Below the pieces are notes generated by a model that made no database searches, was not told where the DNA came from, and saw nothing but the letters and a program-made list of their open reading frames with translations. Below are positions 16,429 through 24,935 of a stretch of DNA of 48,315 nt, in pieces. The first letter of the stretch is position 1; each line of letters opens with the position of its first letter. Where the stretch lies: the NCBI GenBank assembly GCA_022510685.1, contig JAFLTA010000018.1, positions 1 through 48,315 of the forward strand. Direction: 5' to 3'. The DNA is from Lachnospiraceae bacterium (GTDB lineage: Bacteria > Bacillota > Clostridia > Lachnospirales > Lachnospiraceae). The position numbers and the translations under genes are program-made.

Positions 16429-17556
16429 CTAATACTTCCGGAACTCGCAAATATCCTCCGCAAGGATTTTGATGCCGCGTATCTGGCTCTCAAAAGCACC
16501 TTGCTCTACCAGTGCTTTCACTATCATTCCGGCAGGAATCCCCACGATCAGACCAATCATGCCCAGCAGACGATATCCGATAAACATTGACATTAATGTA
16601 AAAAACGGACTGATTCCGATACTGTCACCAACCAGTTTCGGCTCGATGAGTCTACGCACAATCATTGTGACCAAATATGCAACGGCAAGAACTACCGCCT
16701 TTACATAGCCTCCTGTCAGCAGATGATAAGCCGCCCACGGCAGCAATATCGTTCCTGTCCCGATAAACGGCAGAAAATCCATAATTGCGGTAATCACCGC
16801 TATCACCATAGCATGCTCTGCGCCAATCCCTATAAAAAACACCCATAATATAGCGAACATAATGAACATGATTTTAAAACAGGCTTTTAAATAACCACCT
16901 ACGGCAGTCACCAAAACCCTTCGAAACACTTTCCAGATATTCTTGATACTTTTCGGAGTATAACGGGAGATTGTCTCATATATCTTTTCCCTGTCTGCCA
17001 CAAAAAAGTAAGCAAGCATAATCGTCAGGATAAAGAGTATCAGTCCGTCAATAACGGAACCTGCCACACTTCCCACTATATGGACAGAACCATCTGTAAG
17101 AGAATTCAAAAACTGTATGATATAATCATTCACTTTATCGTTATCTCCCGGAACGAACTTGTCCAAATTTTCCGGAATAACATGCACTCTCTGGTGTAAA
17201 CTTGCCAACGAATTATTAATATTTTCCATAACGGTTTGATATAACTCCGGCAGGTCAACCACCCATTCGCTAATTTGTAAAATAATCTCCCGTACAACAA
17301 ATACCAGCAAGAGTGCCACCACTGTCAACACCGATGCTATCACAATGACCGAACCATGCTTTCGCATAATTTTTATCCGCTTCTCCAGAAAATTAACTAA
17401 CGGATTTGCAATCATGGCAATCATCCATGCCACAATAAGCGGTGCAAAAAAATGGAGCAGCCACGGTCCAAACAGGATAATTCCCACTATCCATGCAAAG
17501 GAAACTCCCAAATTCAATAAAATTCGTCGATGTAATATTTTGCGCTCCTCCTGCAT
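16429..17556 (-). CDS. AI-2E family transporter (YtvI-like)
   Basis: A 375-aa integral membrane protein with about eight hydrophobic segments. Features are the N-terminal FFAPLIVAWMIAMIANPLVNFLEKR, a long extracytoplasmic helical region around residues 95-145, and the C-terminal DFLPFIGTGTILLPWAAYHLLTGG plus EPKLVGDSIGISPFFTLMSMFIGYRLLGMIGLIVGIPAG signature. The family contains the TqsA AI-2 exporter, ion antiporters and sporulation protein YtvI; the substrate is not evident. ATG 17556 has GGAGG 6 nt upstream, while the longer form starting at 17568 lacks one. It follows the DUF368 gene by about 46 nt on the same strand, so the two are probably an operon. Confidence 0.88.
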   Translation of the reverse strand: MQEERKILHRRILLNLGVSFAWIVGIILFGPWLLHFFAPLIVAWMIAMIANPLVNFLEKRIKIMRKHGSVIVIASVLTVVALLLVFVVREIILQISEWVVDLPELYQTVMENINNSLASLHQRVHVIPENLDKFVPGDNDKVNDYIIQFLNSLTDGSVHIVGSVAGSVIDGLILFILTIMLAYFFVADREKIYETISRYTPKSIKNIWKVFRRVLVTAVGGYLKACFKIMFIMFAILWVFFIGIGAEHAMVIAVITAIMDFLPFIGTGTILLPWAAYHLLTGGYVKAVVLAVAYLVTMIVRRLIEPKLVGDSIGISPFFTLMSMFIGYRLLGMIGLIVGIPAGMIVKALVEQGAFESQIRGIKILAEDICEFRKY

Positions 17557-17580
17557 AATCCCCTCCATTTATTCTGTCAG

Positions 17581-17598
17581 CATGATGGCGCTAATCCG
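17581..17598 (+). repeat. Short dispersed repeat, copy 3
   Basis: CATGATGGCGCTAATCCG in the spacer between the DUF368 stop and the AI-2E-type gene's ribosome binding site. Confidence 0.45.
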
Positions 17599-17602
17599 GA
17601 AT

Positions 17603-18451
17603 CTAGTCTGATAATTTTAATGCGAAAACAATTCCTATCAGCATCACGAAAATACCACTAATCCACGTTAGTACACTCATCCCCACAAGGGCTGTTTCCA
17701 TAAGAATCACTACAGGGGAAGCTGCTACTAACCCCAAAATACCACAATATGTGAGCGTTTCCTGTTTGCTGAGTAATATTTCAATCAGCTTGGCAATCGC
17801 AAATATCCCGATTACGACACCAAGCCCAAAGGGAATCAGCGAACCGCACAATACAAAAATCCGGTTCCAGTCTCCCCCCGTCAAAGCGGTTACAAAATCC
17901 TTGATTGCTAACATAATGGGATTGTAATACCCTAAAATCATCAGCATCATGGAGCCACTCACCCCCGGGATGACCATAGTTGCCGAAGCAATCACCCCCA
18001 CAATAAATAATAATATTGCCGGAATAATCCCTAAAGTGAGAGTGACTTCCCTGCCTTCCCCGCCAAAGTATTGCATAGCAATTATTGCCAAAAAAAACAA
18101 TAAAAATACACCGGCATGGGGAATCCCTTTTTTCTTCTCTTTAATTTTACCTAGCAAAAGAGGGACCCCTCCGAGAATCAATCCTATAAATGCCATCTTT
18201 GTCTGAAATTCAAAATGCTCCAACAGATAACCAATCACAAATGCAAGACCGACAATTCCCACTGCCATTCCTATCACATACGGAGCTAATATTATAATAC
18301 TCTTTTTTAACTGCTTGAATAAATGAGTAATACAAAATATAATGTCATCATAAATACCCATAGATACCATCATCGTACCGCCACTCACCCCCGGAATGGC
18401 ATTTGCCACACCAATCAGCATTCCTTTTAGGATATCCTTAATAAACTTCAT
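17603..18451 (-). CDS. DUF368 membrane protein, putative undecaprenyl-phosphate translocase (PopT type)
   Basis: A 282-aa polytopic membrane protein with the DUF368 twin motif: GMLIGVANAIPGVSGGTMMVSMGIYD near the start and ASATMVIPGVSGSMMLMILGYYNP in the second half. Eight or so hydrophobic segments are visible. DUF368 proteins (PopT) and DedA proteins have been proposed to return undecaprenyl phosphate across the membrane for reuse in wall synthesis. The ATG follows GGAGG. It leads an operon with the AI-2E-type permease. Family certain; the biochemical role is from literature on relatives. Confidence 0.9.
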   Translation of the reverse strand: MKFIKDILKGMLIGVANAIPGVSGGTMMVSMGIYDDIIFCITHLFKQLKKSIIILAPYVIGMAVGIVGLAFVIGYLLEHFEFQTKMAFIGLILGGVPLLLGKIKEKKKGIPHAGVFLLFFLAIIAMQYFGGEGREVTLTLGIIPAILLFIVGVIASATMVIPGVSGSMMLMILGYYNPIMLAIKDFVTALTGGDWNRIFVLCGSLIPFGLGVVIGIFAIAKLIEILLSKQETLTYCGILGLVAASPVVILMETALVGMSVLTWISGIFVMLIGIVFALKLSD

Positions 18452-18480
18452 GCTTTTCCTCCATACACTTCAACAAAATT

Positions 18481-18527
18481 TTGTCACACACTGATTTTAC
18501 TATATACTTACGATAGATACAATACAA
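18481..18527. promoter_or_regulatory. Overlapping face-to-face promoters (protease +, DUF368 -)
   Basis: Plus strand: TTGTCA (18481-18486), 16 bp, TATACT (18503-18508), towards the protease. Minus strand: TTGTAT (18527-18522), 17 bp, TATAGT (18504-18499), towards DUF368. The two -10 boxes share bases, so polymerase should not occupy both at once. Confidence 0.55.
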
Positions 18528-18592
18528 CATAATTTTTATTTTTAAAGATTATATGATATACATTATCAGAAATATAAGAAATGAGGTTCACT

Positions 18593-20713
18593 ATGAAGCA
18601 TACTTTCATTGTAAAGTCCGTGGCACTGACACTGGTTGCCGCCATGATAATCCCAAACACAAGCACCGCCTCTACATCAGCAGAGCCGGTGAATGCGTTT
18701 TGTCAATCCATCATCACGCATACTCCGAATAGCACGGATAGTTCCTTTGTTCATTATGAATTTACGGATGCACGGGGAAACCCCTATGAGATACAGACGG
18801 ACACCGCCACAGAAACGACAGTTTCTCCTTACGTCGCACCAAAAAATACCTTTGCAACGGCTTTTCAATCACCTGCCTTATCTGCCACCAAAAAGGCAAC
18901 CGACCTTCCTTCGTCTTATGATTTACGAGAGGAAAATATCATTACCTCCATCAAAGATCAGGGCTACAGTGGTGCATGCTGGGCATTTGGTGCCATGAAA
19001 TCAGCGGAATCCAATGCTATTCGCAAAGGATTTCTCACAAAAAATACTGCTGATTTTTCCGAAAGTCACTTGACGTGGTTTGCTTTTCACCCGTCATTAA
19101 AATACAGCGACAAAATGAAGATTGACGGTTTTTATCCTCTATCCGACTCTGTCGACGCAGCTTATTTGTGTGGCGGTTCTTCCCTGTTAGCCACGTTTAC
19201 TCTGGCAAAATGGTCAGGCATTGTCTCAGAAAACACAGCACCCTTTCAATCAAAATCTTATGCCGAACAGCTTGCCATGGCAAAGAAGATGGAAAAAAAC
19301 GGAGAAAAATTGCGTTATAAATCCGGCTATCATCTTCAGAATGCAACCTGTTATGATTCTGCCTCACCGGATGTCTGGAAAAATGCTTTGTTAGAAACAT
19401 CTGCTCTCACTTTGGGAATTTACTATAATCCGAAATACTTGCACACGAGAGACACCGGAGCCACCTATTATCAAACTTCCTATCGAGGCAGTAGCGCTAT
19501 TAAGGCTGCCAACCATTGTGTCACAGTGGTTGGATGGGATGACAATTACTCCCATTTAAATTTTCCGGAAGGGAATCGCCCCACCGGAGACGGCGCATGG
19601 CTAATCGCTAACAGTTACGGCACCGGCACCGGAGATGATGGCTATTTCTGGCTCTCCTATGAGGAGCCTTCCATTTGCGATATCTATTCTTTTGATATTG
19701 AAAAAGCGTCAAATTATAGTAACAATTATCAATATGATGGCTTTGGCTGGGGTGGTGCCGTCGTCGGTACGACAAATCAGAAAGGGGCAAATATTTTTCA
19801 GACACGCAACGACTATAACCAGAATTTAAAAGCGGTAGGACTATACACTATAACCGACAACCAACCATATACAATCCAGATATATAAAAACCCGAAAACC
19901 GGTCACCCTACCAGCGGAACGCTGGTAATATCCAGTACCACTTCCGGGACAATTGCATATAATGGTTTTCACACCATTCCCCTCAAAAATCCCGTAGCGC
20001 TTTCTGCAGGACAACGATTTTCCGTGGTCGTGACATACAAAGCAAAGGGCATGCAAGAGATTTATCTTCCTCTGGAAGGAGAGAGCCAATCAACCTCCTC
20101 CATCATGTCCCTATACAGCAGTGCCAGCGGACAAAGCTATTATTATTCCAATATCGGAAAAACCTGGTTGGACACTTCCCTTGCCGGACAAAATAATATC
20201 TGCATAAAGGCATATGCCACCAATACCAAAAAGGTTCCGGTAATCCGGTTTACGAAAGCAAGCGCTGTATTAGGTGTGGGAGAAAAAATCTCACTCCCGT
20301 ATACGTTGAAGCATATCACCAAAAACCGGATAACCTGGAAAAGCAATAAGAAAAAAATTGCTGCTGTCTCCTCTTCCGGAAATGTAACGGCAAAAAAACG
20401 CGGTACCGCCATTATTACCGCCACCGGAGGCACAGCGAAAGCCAGTATAAAAATTAAGGTCAAAAAAACACCTTCCTACATTACGGTTTCTCCAAAAAAG
20501 AAAATACTCAAACGGGGAAAAAAGTATCGAATTAAAACCAAGCTTTCTTCCGGTAGTGCCAGTTATACGCTAAAGTATACTTCCAATAAACCGAAAGTGG
20601 CATCCGTATCAGACAAGGGCATTGTGACCGCACACAGAAAAGGAAAGGCAACGATACGCATTCGTACCTATAACAAAAAGACCGCTAAAATTGTTATCCA
20701 TGTAAAAAAGTAA
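18593..20713 (+). CDS. Secreted papain-like (C1) cysteine protease with C-terminal BIG2 repeats
   Basis: A 706-aa secreted protein. The signal peptide covers about residues 1-29. The C1 peptidase domain starts LPSSYDLREENIITSIKDQG; catalytic residues are Gln123, Cys129 (GACWAFG), His308 (NHCVTVVGWDD) and Asn340 (ANSYGTG), all present. A beta-rich lectin-like domain follows (about 380-545: DYNQNLKAVGLYTITDNQPY), as in other Clostridial C1 proteases. Two BIG2-type repeats finish the protein (about 550-625 and 630-706, with VASVSDKGIVTAHRKGKATI). There is no wall anchor. It probably digests extracellular protein. ATG 18593 is preferred; ATG 18581 is an alternative. Confidence 0.92.
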   Translation: MKHTFIVKSVALTLVAAMIIPNTSTASTSAEPVNAFCQSIITHTPNSTDSSFVHYEFTDARGNPYEIQTDTATETTVSPYVAPKNTFATAFQSPALSATKKATDLPSSYDLREENIITSIKDQGYSGACWAFGAMKSAESNAIRKGFLTKNTADFSESHLTWFAFHPSLKYSDKMKIDGFYPLSDSVDAAYLCGGSSLLATFTLAKWSGIVSENTAPFQSKSYAEQLAMAKKMEKNGEKLRYKSGYHLQNATCYDSASPDVWKNALLETSALTLGIYYNPKYLHTRDTGATYYQTSYRGSSAIKAANHCVTVVGWDDNYSHLNFPEGNRPTGDGAWLIANSYGTGTGDDGYFWLSYEEPSICDIYSFDIEKASNYSNNYQYDGFGWGGAVVGTTNQKGANIFQTRNDYNQNLKAVGLYTITDNQPYTIQIYKNPKTGHPTSGTLVISSTTSGTIAYNGFHTIPLKNPVALSAGQRFSVVVTYKAKGMQEIYLPLEGESQSTSSIMSLYSSASGQSYYYSNIGKTWLDTSLAGQNNICIKAYATNTKKVPVIRFTKASAVLGVGEKISLPYTLKHITKNRITWKSNKKKIAAVSSSGNVTAKKRGTAIITATGGTAKASIKIKVKKTPSYITVSPKKKILKRGKKYRIKTKLSSGSASYTLKYTSNKPKVASVSDKGIVTAHRKGKATIRIRTYNKKTAKIVIHVKK

Positions 20714-20723
20714 TACTACATGA

Positions 20724-20764
20724 AATAAACACGGCAGCGTTTATAAAACGCTGCCGTGTTTATT
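20724..20764. terminator. Strong bidirectional terminator
   Basis: A perfect 19-bp stem, AATAAACACGGCAGCGTTT with its complement, and a 3-nt loop, with T-rich flanks. It serves the protease and the convergent HprK-like gene. Confidence 0.9.
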
Positions 20765-20777
20765 GTTTACCAATGCA

Positions 20778-21641
20778 TTAATATTGTACAGATTCTTCCT
20801 GCTCTATCTTTGCCAACTCCGGACGCAATATATCCACAGCCTCCGCATCTGACTGAGATTTCAACTGGCGAATCCACACAGAAGGCTCAACGCGCTGGAT
20901 GGTATCCAGACATTGATCTAACAAACCTTCACGCCAGAGAGGAGATTTACAATGTACCAACATCAAGAGCTGTCGTTTATCCTCCGGTAATCCGACTACT
21001 TCCTTTTTATCTGATTTTTTCATGAAGACGATACCTCCCAAAGGAGTCCGCCCCGCCTGGAATGAATCCGAATTGCACCATGGTGTTCCATACAAATAAA
21101 TACGCTCTTTGTAGATTCCCACCACATTTGTCACATCATTAATTAACAAGCCGACATCCTTTTCCACACAAAGTTTTGCGAAAACGGCATCCGGATCTGC
21201 TGCAAAGACAACGCCCCTGCCGTCCACCATCACAGAAGACGCATCCAACACAAACCGTCCGTTTTGCTCCAATGCCAGATAAACTACATCTTTCAGGGAT
21301 TCATATAATTCTTGTTGCCATTTGCCCTGTGCATCCTGTACAACAAATGCTCTTGCTGAACGATATCCTTTGTCAATGGCAATACTGGTCACCTGTGTGT
21401 GTTTCGGATACACCAAATCAATTCCCAAGGCACCTTCAAATACACCCACATCCTCCGATTCCATGAGGACAATCTGACCAACCATCATCTGCAAATTTGT
21501 CATCGTTTCCGCCTCTTGTACCAACTCCACCGTCAACTGTGGCACTTCATCATCTTCACATACAAAAGGCTTAAAATTTGAATGCATATTTTTTTCTTCA
21601 ATATCAATGGAAATTACAGTATCTCCAATACGATACTTCAT
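20778..21641 (-). CDS. HprK-like protein lacking the P-loop (probable pseudokinase)
   Basis: A 287-aa soluble protein. The second half aligns by eye with the HPr-kinase-like proteins that accompany PqqD domains in RiPP and related clusters: FVLDASSVMVDGRGVVF (130-146; usually LHAS-VVDG-A-LFSGPSGAGKS), GLLINDVTNVVGIYKERIYLYGTPWCN (164-190) and RTPLGGIVFMKKS (198-210). At the Walker A position it reads AADPDAVFAKL (147-157), with no GxxGxGK(S/T), and the INDD pair reads INDV. It is therefore unlikely to bind ATP in the usual way. It follows the PqqD-like gene by 14 nt and is surely cotranscribed. Function unknown; a peptide-binding or scaffold role is inferred. Confidence 0.7.
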   Translation of the reverse strand: MKYRIGDTVISIDIEEKNMHSNFKPFVCEDDEVPQLTVELVQEAETMTNLQMMVGQIVLMESEDVGVFEGALGIDLVYPKHTQVTSIAIDKGYRSARAFVVQDAQGKWQQELYESLKDVVYLALEQNGRFVLDASSVMVDGRGVVFAADPDAVFAKLCVEKDVGLLINDVTNVVGIYKERIYLYGTPWCNSDSFQAGRTPLGGIVFMKKSDKKEVVGLPEDKRQLLMLVHCKSPLWREGLLDQCLDTIQRVEPSVWIRQLKSQSDAEAVDILRPELAKIEQEESVQY

Positions 21642-21655
21642 GCGTCCATCCTCCC

Positions 21656-21994
21656 CTATCTAAATCGTTTTCCACGTTTTGTCGGTTTTGTCCTGCTGTT
21701 CGTCTTAAAGTCAACTACAAAATTCTGTATAATATTACATTGTGATAAATTTTCTGCTGCCGTACAGAAATCCTCCCAGAAAGAATCCCTTTCCTCCTCG
21801 GGAATTAAATAAACGATTGCTAATTCATCGAAAACTTTTCGTGGATTTTCATCCTGATCAATCCGTTTGACAATATCATACTCCAGTGCACCTAACTGCA
21901 TCACCGGGTACTCTTTTACGATTCCCTGTCCGACAGGCAATGCGTAAATAACATCTGCCAATTTTCTCACTACATAAAATTTGTTTCGAATCAT
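21656..21994 (-). CDS. PqqD-like RiPP recognition element (RRE) protein
   Basis: A 112-aa protein that resembles stand-alone PqqD: a beta strand (FYVVRKLADVIYALPVGQ), then LGALEYDIVKRIDQDENPRKVFDELA, the winged-helix part with the typical (L/V)-N/x-x-(A/G)-x-x-I/V-(L/W) pattern, then EERDSFWEDFCTAAENL. PqqD domains bind leader peptides for RiPP enzymes. No radical SAM, precursor peptide or transporter of such a cluster is adjacent. The C-terminal tail is basic (KTNSRTKPTKRGKRFR). ATG 21994 has AGGAGG 6 nt upstream. It is the first gene of a two-gene operon with the HprK-like gene. Confidence 0.7.
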   Translation of the reverse strand: MIRNKFYVVRKLADVIYALPVGQGIVKEYPVMQLGALEYDIVKRIDQDENPRKVFDELAIVYLIPEEERDSFWEDFCTAAENLSQCNIIQNFVVDFKTNSRTKPTKRGKRFR

Positions 21995-22016
21995 TAAATG
22001 CCTCCTCATATTTGAT

Positions 22017-22045
22017 TTGTTTTACCAGAGCAGTTATACTATAAT
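22017..22045 (+). promoter_or_regulatory. SigA promoter of the EamA gene
   Basis: TTGTTT (22017-22022), a 17-bp spacer and a perfect TATAAT (22040-22045), about 30 nt before the EamA start. Confidence 0.65.
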
Positions 22046-22075
22046 AGCAATACGACCAGAAAGGATGTATACACC

Positions 22076-22939
22076 ATGGTATCTGATAAAACAAAAGGAA
22101 TCCTCTGTATTTTGAGCGCAGCATTCTGCTTCGCCCTAATGAATCTATTTATAAAACTCTCCGGAGATATCCCTACACTCCAAAAAGCGTTTTTCCGCAA
22201 TGTAGTTGCTGTTCTCGTCTCTTTTATCCTGCTGCGTCGGGAGCATATCTCCTTAAACTGTGCAAAAGGGAACTGGAGCACTGTAATCGGACGGGCTATC
22301 TGGGGCACTGTAGGCATTTTTTGCAATTTTTATGCCATTGACCACCTGAACATATCCGATGCATCCATGCTGAATAAACTGTCTCCGTTTTTTGCCATTC
22401 TTTTCTCATACATCATTCTGAAAGAACGGGCAAAGCCCTACCAACTGGCATGTGTCGGCGTAGCATTGGCGGGAACCTGCTTTATATTAAAACCGTCAGG
22501 AGCCGGTTTAATCTCCATGCCGGCACTGATTGGTATGATTAGCGGTATTGCTGCCGGTCTTGCATATACCCTGCTACGAAAAGCTACGGAAAAAGGTGTC
22601 CCAAAAGCTTTTATCATTTTTTTCTTCTCCAGTTTTTCCTGTCTGGCATCCATACCATACTGCATCATCAACTATACACCAATGTCAGCCGTACAGCTTG
22701 TATTTCTGCTGTTGACCGGACTGGCGGCAACCGGCGGACAATTTTCCATCACCGCAGCATACTCCTTTGCTCCTGCCAGGGAACTGTCCGTATATGACTA
22801 TACCCAGGTTATTTTTGCCGGAATACTGGGATTTTGTTTCCTCGCTGAAATTCCGGATTACTTAAGTATACTGGGTTATTTCACCATCATCGCTGCCGCT
22901 GTCTTTATGTTTATAAAAGGAAACCGACAGCCTGCGTAG
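22076..22939 (+). CDS. EamA/DMT family permease
   Basis: A 287-aa, ten-helix drug/metabolite transporter with two EamA repeats. The first ends LNKLSPFFAILFSYIILKERAKPYQLACVGVALAGTCFILKP, a classic signature. The second ends YDYTQVIFAGILGFCFLAEIPDYLSILGYFTIIAAAVFMF. Members export amino acids, purines or other metabolites; the substrate cannot be read from sequence. ATG 22076 follows GAAAGGA. Divergent from the PqqD-like gene and convergent with the exonuclease gene, ending 10 nt from it. Confidence 0.9.
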   Translation: MVSDKTKGILCILSAAFCFALMNLFIKLSGDIPTLQKAFFRNVVAVLVSFILLRREHISLNCAKGNWSTVIGRAIWGTVGIFCNFYAIDHLNISDASMLNKLSPFFAILFSYIILKERAKPYQLACVGVALAGTCFILKPSGAGLISMPALIGMISGIAAGLAYTLLRKATEKGVPKAFIIFFFSSFSCLASIPYCIINYTPMSAVQLVFLLLTGLAATGGQFSITAAYSFAPARELSVYDYTQVIFAGILGFCFLAEIPDYLSILGYFTIIAAAVFMFIKGNRQPA

Positions 22940-22949
22940 CTTTTATTAA

Positions 22950-23612
22950 TTATTGCTGCTCCTCCAAAAATGAGGCAAAAAATTCCGGACACATATCTAA
23001 TAATGTAGATTCCTGTTTTTCCGGACGAAACAAATCCAAAACCGGCTTCATTACCCTCTCAAACTGTGCTGCATCTTTGGATAGGCGTAATATTTCTGCT
23101 GTGTTTACCGCATCTGCCAACGCAGTATGCGGAGCTCCTGTAAACTCATAATCCGCTGATGACACTGCCTGCTTCAATTTTATTTTCTTTTCTATGCCAA
23201 GAAGACGGCTGTATTCTTCTTGAAAGTCCACCCAATGGGACTCCATCCGCGAAATGATTTTCCCTGTATATCCCTTAAAAGCAGCTTCTGTCTGAAACTG
23301 ACGGATATCGCACATGCTCCATGAGTAAAAGGTAGTCTGATTTGTTCCTATCCAACGGGCAAAGTCATCCATCACCGCAGAAAAATCACGGGCACCTGTC
23401 AGTTTGTCATCGGTGATACCCGTCAATTCTACAATCCGGGGATCCATCGCTCCAAACTCCGGCATGACATATGTTTGGTACTGCTCTATCATTTCAAACG
23501 CATCGTTCATCTTAACTGCTCCGATTTCAATCAATTCACTGGACAGTTTCAAGTTATCACGATACTGCTTTTCTATTTTATTCATTTCCAAATCGATCAT
23601 TATATGATTCAT
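22950..23612 (-). CDS. DnaQ-like 3'-5' exonuclease domain protein
   Basis: A 220-aa DEDDh-type exonuclease. Exo I reads MIDLEMN (Asp, Glu) near residue 6, exo II falls near SMCDIRQFQTEA (Asp), and exo III is HTALADAVNTAEIL with the catalytic His and Asp. The ELIEIGAVKMNDAFEMIEQYQTYVMP and IVELTGITDDKL segments are typical of KapD/ERI-1-like exonucleases rather than the DNA polymerase epsilon subunit. It may trim RNA or DNA ends. I prefer ATG 23612 with GGGAAG 8 nt upstream; GTG 23621 is an alternative. Confidence 0.88.
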   Translation of the reverse strand: MNHIMIDLEMNKIEKQYRDNLKLSSELIEIGAVKMNDAFEMIEQYQTYVMPEFGAMDPRIVELTGITDDKLTGARDFSAVMDDFARWIGTNQTTFYSWSMCDIRQFQTEAAFKGYTGKIISRMESHWVDFQEEYSRLLGIEKKIKLKQAVSSADYEFTGAPHTALADAVNTAEILRLSKDAAQFERVMKPVLDLFRPEKQESTLLDMCPEFFASFLEEQQ

Positions 23613-23858
23613 CGGGAACACTTCCCTTCTATCCCATTGGTTGGAAAAGTACGTTTTATATGCTTATATTTAAATTCTCAATCCGGTTAAACACAAGCAC
23701 TCTGTTTCATTGTAACATAAAGTTACGAAGTTTGCATTAAGAACTTGCCCATAAGTTCATGTATTTTACAATATACATTTTTTGTAATTTGGGAAGCATG
23801 GTACATTTTGGCATGAAAACACAACATATAGTGTAAAAACAGGCTTATGTACATAAAA

Positions 23859-23887
23859 TTGACTACTTGTCAACTTTGTGGTATAAT
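23859..23887 (+). promoter_or_regulatory. SigA promoter of veg
   Basis: TTGACT (23859-23864), a 17-bp spacer and a perfect TATAAT (23882-23887). The predicted start near 23894 gives a leader of about 110 nt. The remainder of 23622-23858 shows no gene. Confidence 0.85.
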
Positions 23888-23964
23888 ATGGCAGACGGTA
23901 GTTAGAAGATAAATATATGTAGATTTAGGTGTCAAAGTGATAAATTATAGAGGTGAAGGAGTTT

Positions 23965-24006
23965 GTGGCATCTGAATCCCAATGGAAAGGTATAGGTGAA
24001 ATATGA
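23965..24006 (+). CDS. Possible 13-aa upstream ORF overlapping veg by ATGA
   Basis: GTG at 23965 opens a 13-codon frame (MASESQWKGIGEI) whose TGA overlaps the veg ATG as ATGA. GAAGGAG precedes the GTG by 3 nt, slightly close. The arrangement would allow translational coupling to veg. It may be a chance frame; no conservation can be tested here. Confidence 0.4.
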   Translation: MASESQWKGIGEI

Positions 24007-24242
24007 GTCAGGCAGATATTCTTCGGGTAAAATCCTCTGTATATCAAAATATTGGTAACAAGGTGAAAATTCGTGCAAACCGTGGTCGGCACAAAATTGA
24101 TGAAACAGAGGGAATCATCCGCGAGACGTATCCAAGTATCTTTTTGGTAGAAGTAGAGAATAAACTCGATGATACCACCCAGAAAATCTCATTTAGCTAC
24201 ACAGATGTATTGACAAAAGATGTACAAATGCAGTTGATTTAG
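24003..24242 (+). CDS. veg: Veg family protein
   Basis: A 79-aa small basic protein matching Veg (DUF1021): SVYQNIGNKVKIRANRGRHKIDETEGII and the C-terminal FSYTDVLTKDVQM. The length is usual. In B. subtilis Veg is abundant and promotes biofilm-matrix gene expression by interfering with SinR; the same role here is not assured, as no SinR is in view. It has its own strong promoter and terminator and so is a single-gene unit, apart from the 13-aa upstream ORF. Confidence 0.93.
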   Translation: MSQADILRVKSSVYQNIGNKVKIRANRGRHKIDETEGIIRETYPSIFLVEVENKLDDTTQKISFSYTDVLTKDVQMQLI

Positions 24243-24262
24243 TGACTTTATTAAATATGAAA

Positions 24263-24292
24263 AAAAGAGGTTGTCGAATGACAGCCTCTTTT
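24263..24292. terminator. Terminator of veg (bidirectional)
   Basis: AAAAGAGGTTGTC-GAAT-GACAGCCTCTTTT, with A/T runs on both flanks; it also fits the convergent SEC-C gene. Confidence 0.85.
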
Positions 24293-24325
24293 CTTGCTCT
24301 ATTTCAGAAAAATCATGTTTTCTTA

Positions 24326-24829
24326 TTACGCCCTTCCGCAACAGAATTTATACTTTTTGCCGGAACCACATGGGCAGGGGTCATTGCGCCCCACTTTTTT
24401 CTCCTTGACCACAGTTCCCGATTTTTTCTGCTCCCTGTAAAGTTCTTTTCTGCGCTCCGGTGTCAGCAGATTATCCCACGCCGGCAGCTCATACAGCCAA
24501 TCTGCCTTTGCCTCTACCATATGGTAATACAACTGTTCTAAATCGATATCCAGTTTCACTGTCGTATCTGCATCCATCTCCTCAATCGGATTTGCCTCTT
24601 TGAGACTCTCATTAATTCCGTCCAGAAATCCTGCCATATAATTTAATTCCATGCCATATTTGTCTGCCAGTTGCTGTACGGTTCCGGTCACCACTTCATC
24701 AGGCGCTGCCAAAAGCTGCTCATAAATGCTTTTTTCCTGCTCAAAATATTTGTCCCAAATTGCCTTTCCTTCTCTGGAATTGATATCCACTCCGTATGCG
24801 TATTCTCTCCACTCTTGTAATAAAGCCAT
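24326..24829 (-). CDS. SEC-C motif protein
   Basis: A 167-aa protein ending in a SEC-C zinc-binding motif, [20 protein letters not shown], which in SecA binds zinc and contacts SecB and ribosomes. The N-terminal about 140 residues are helical and acidic and resemble a family found in Lachnospiraceae with the same tail; its role is unknown. ATG 24829 is chosen over 24841 because GGAGG lies 5 nt upstream. It appears monocistronic. Confidence 0.85.
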   Translation of the reverse strand: MALLQEWREYAYGVDINSREGKAIWDKYFEQEKSIYEQLLAAPDEVVTGTVQQLADKYGMELNYMAGFLDGINESLKEANPIEEMDADTTVKLDIDLEQLYYHMVEAKADWLYELPAWDNLLTPERRKELYREQKKSGTVVKEKKVGRNDPCPCGSGKKYKFCCGRA

Positions 24830-24935
24830 ACTATCCTCCATTTTCTACATCTTTTGTCTATTGCCATTTCTGACTGTACAATTTTTTATTCCCGTAGCAT
24901 TATACCTTTTTTTTACACAGAAGTCCATATTATTT

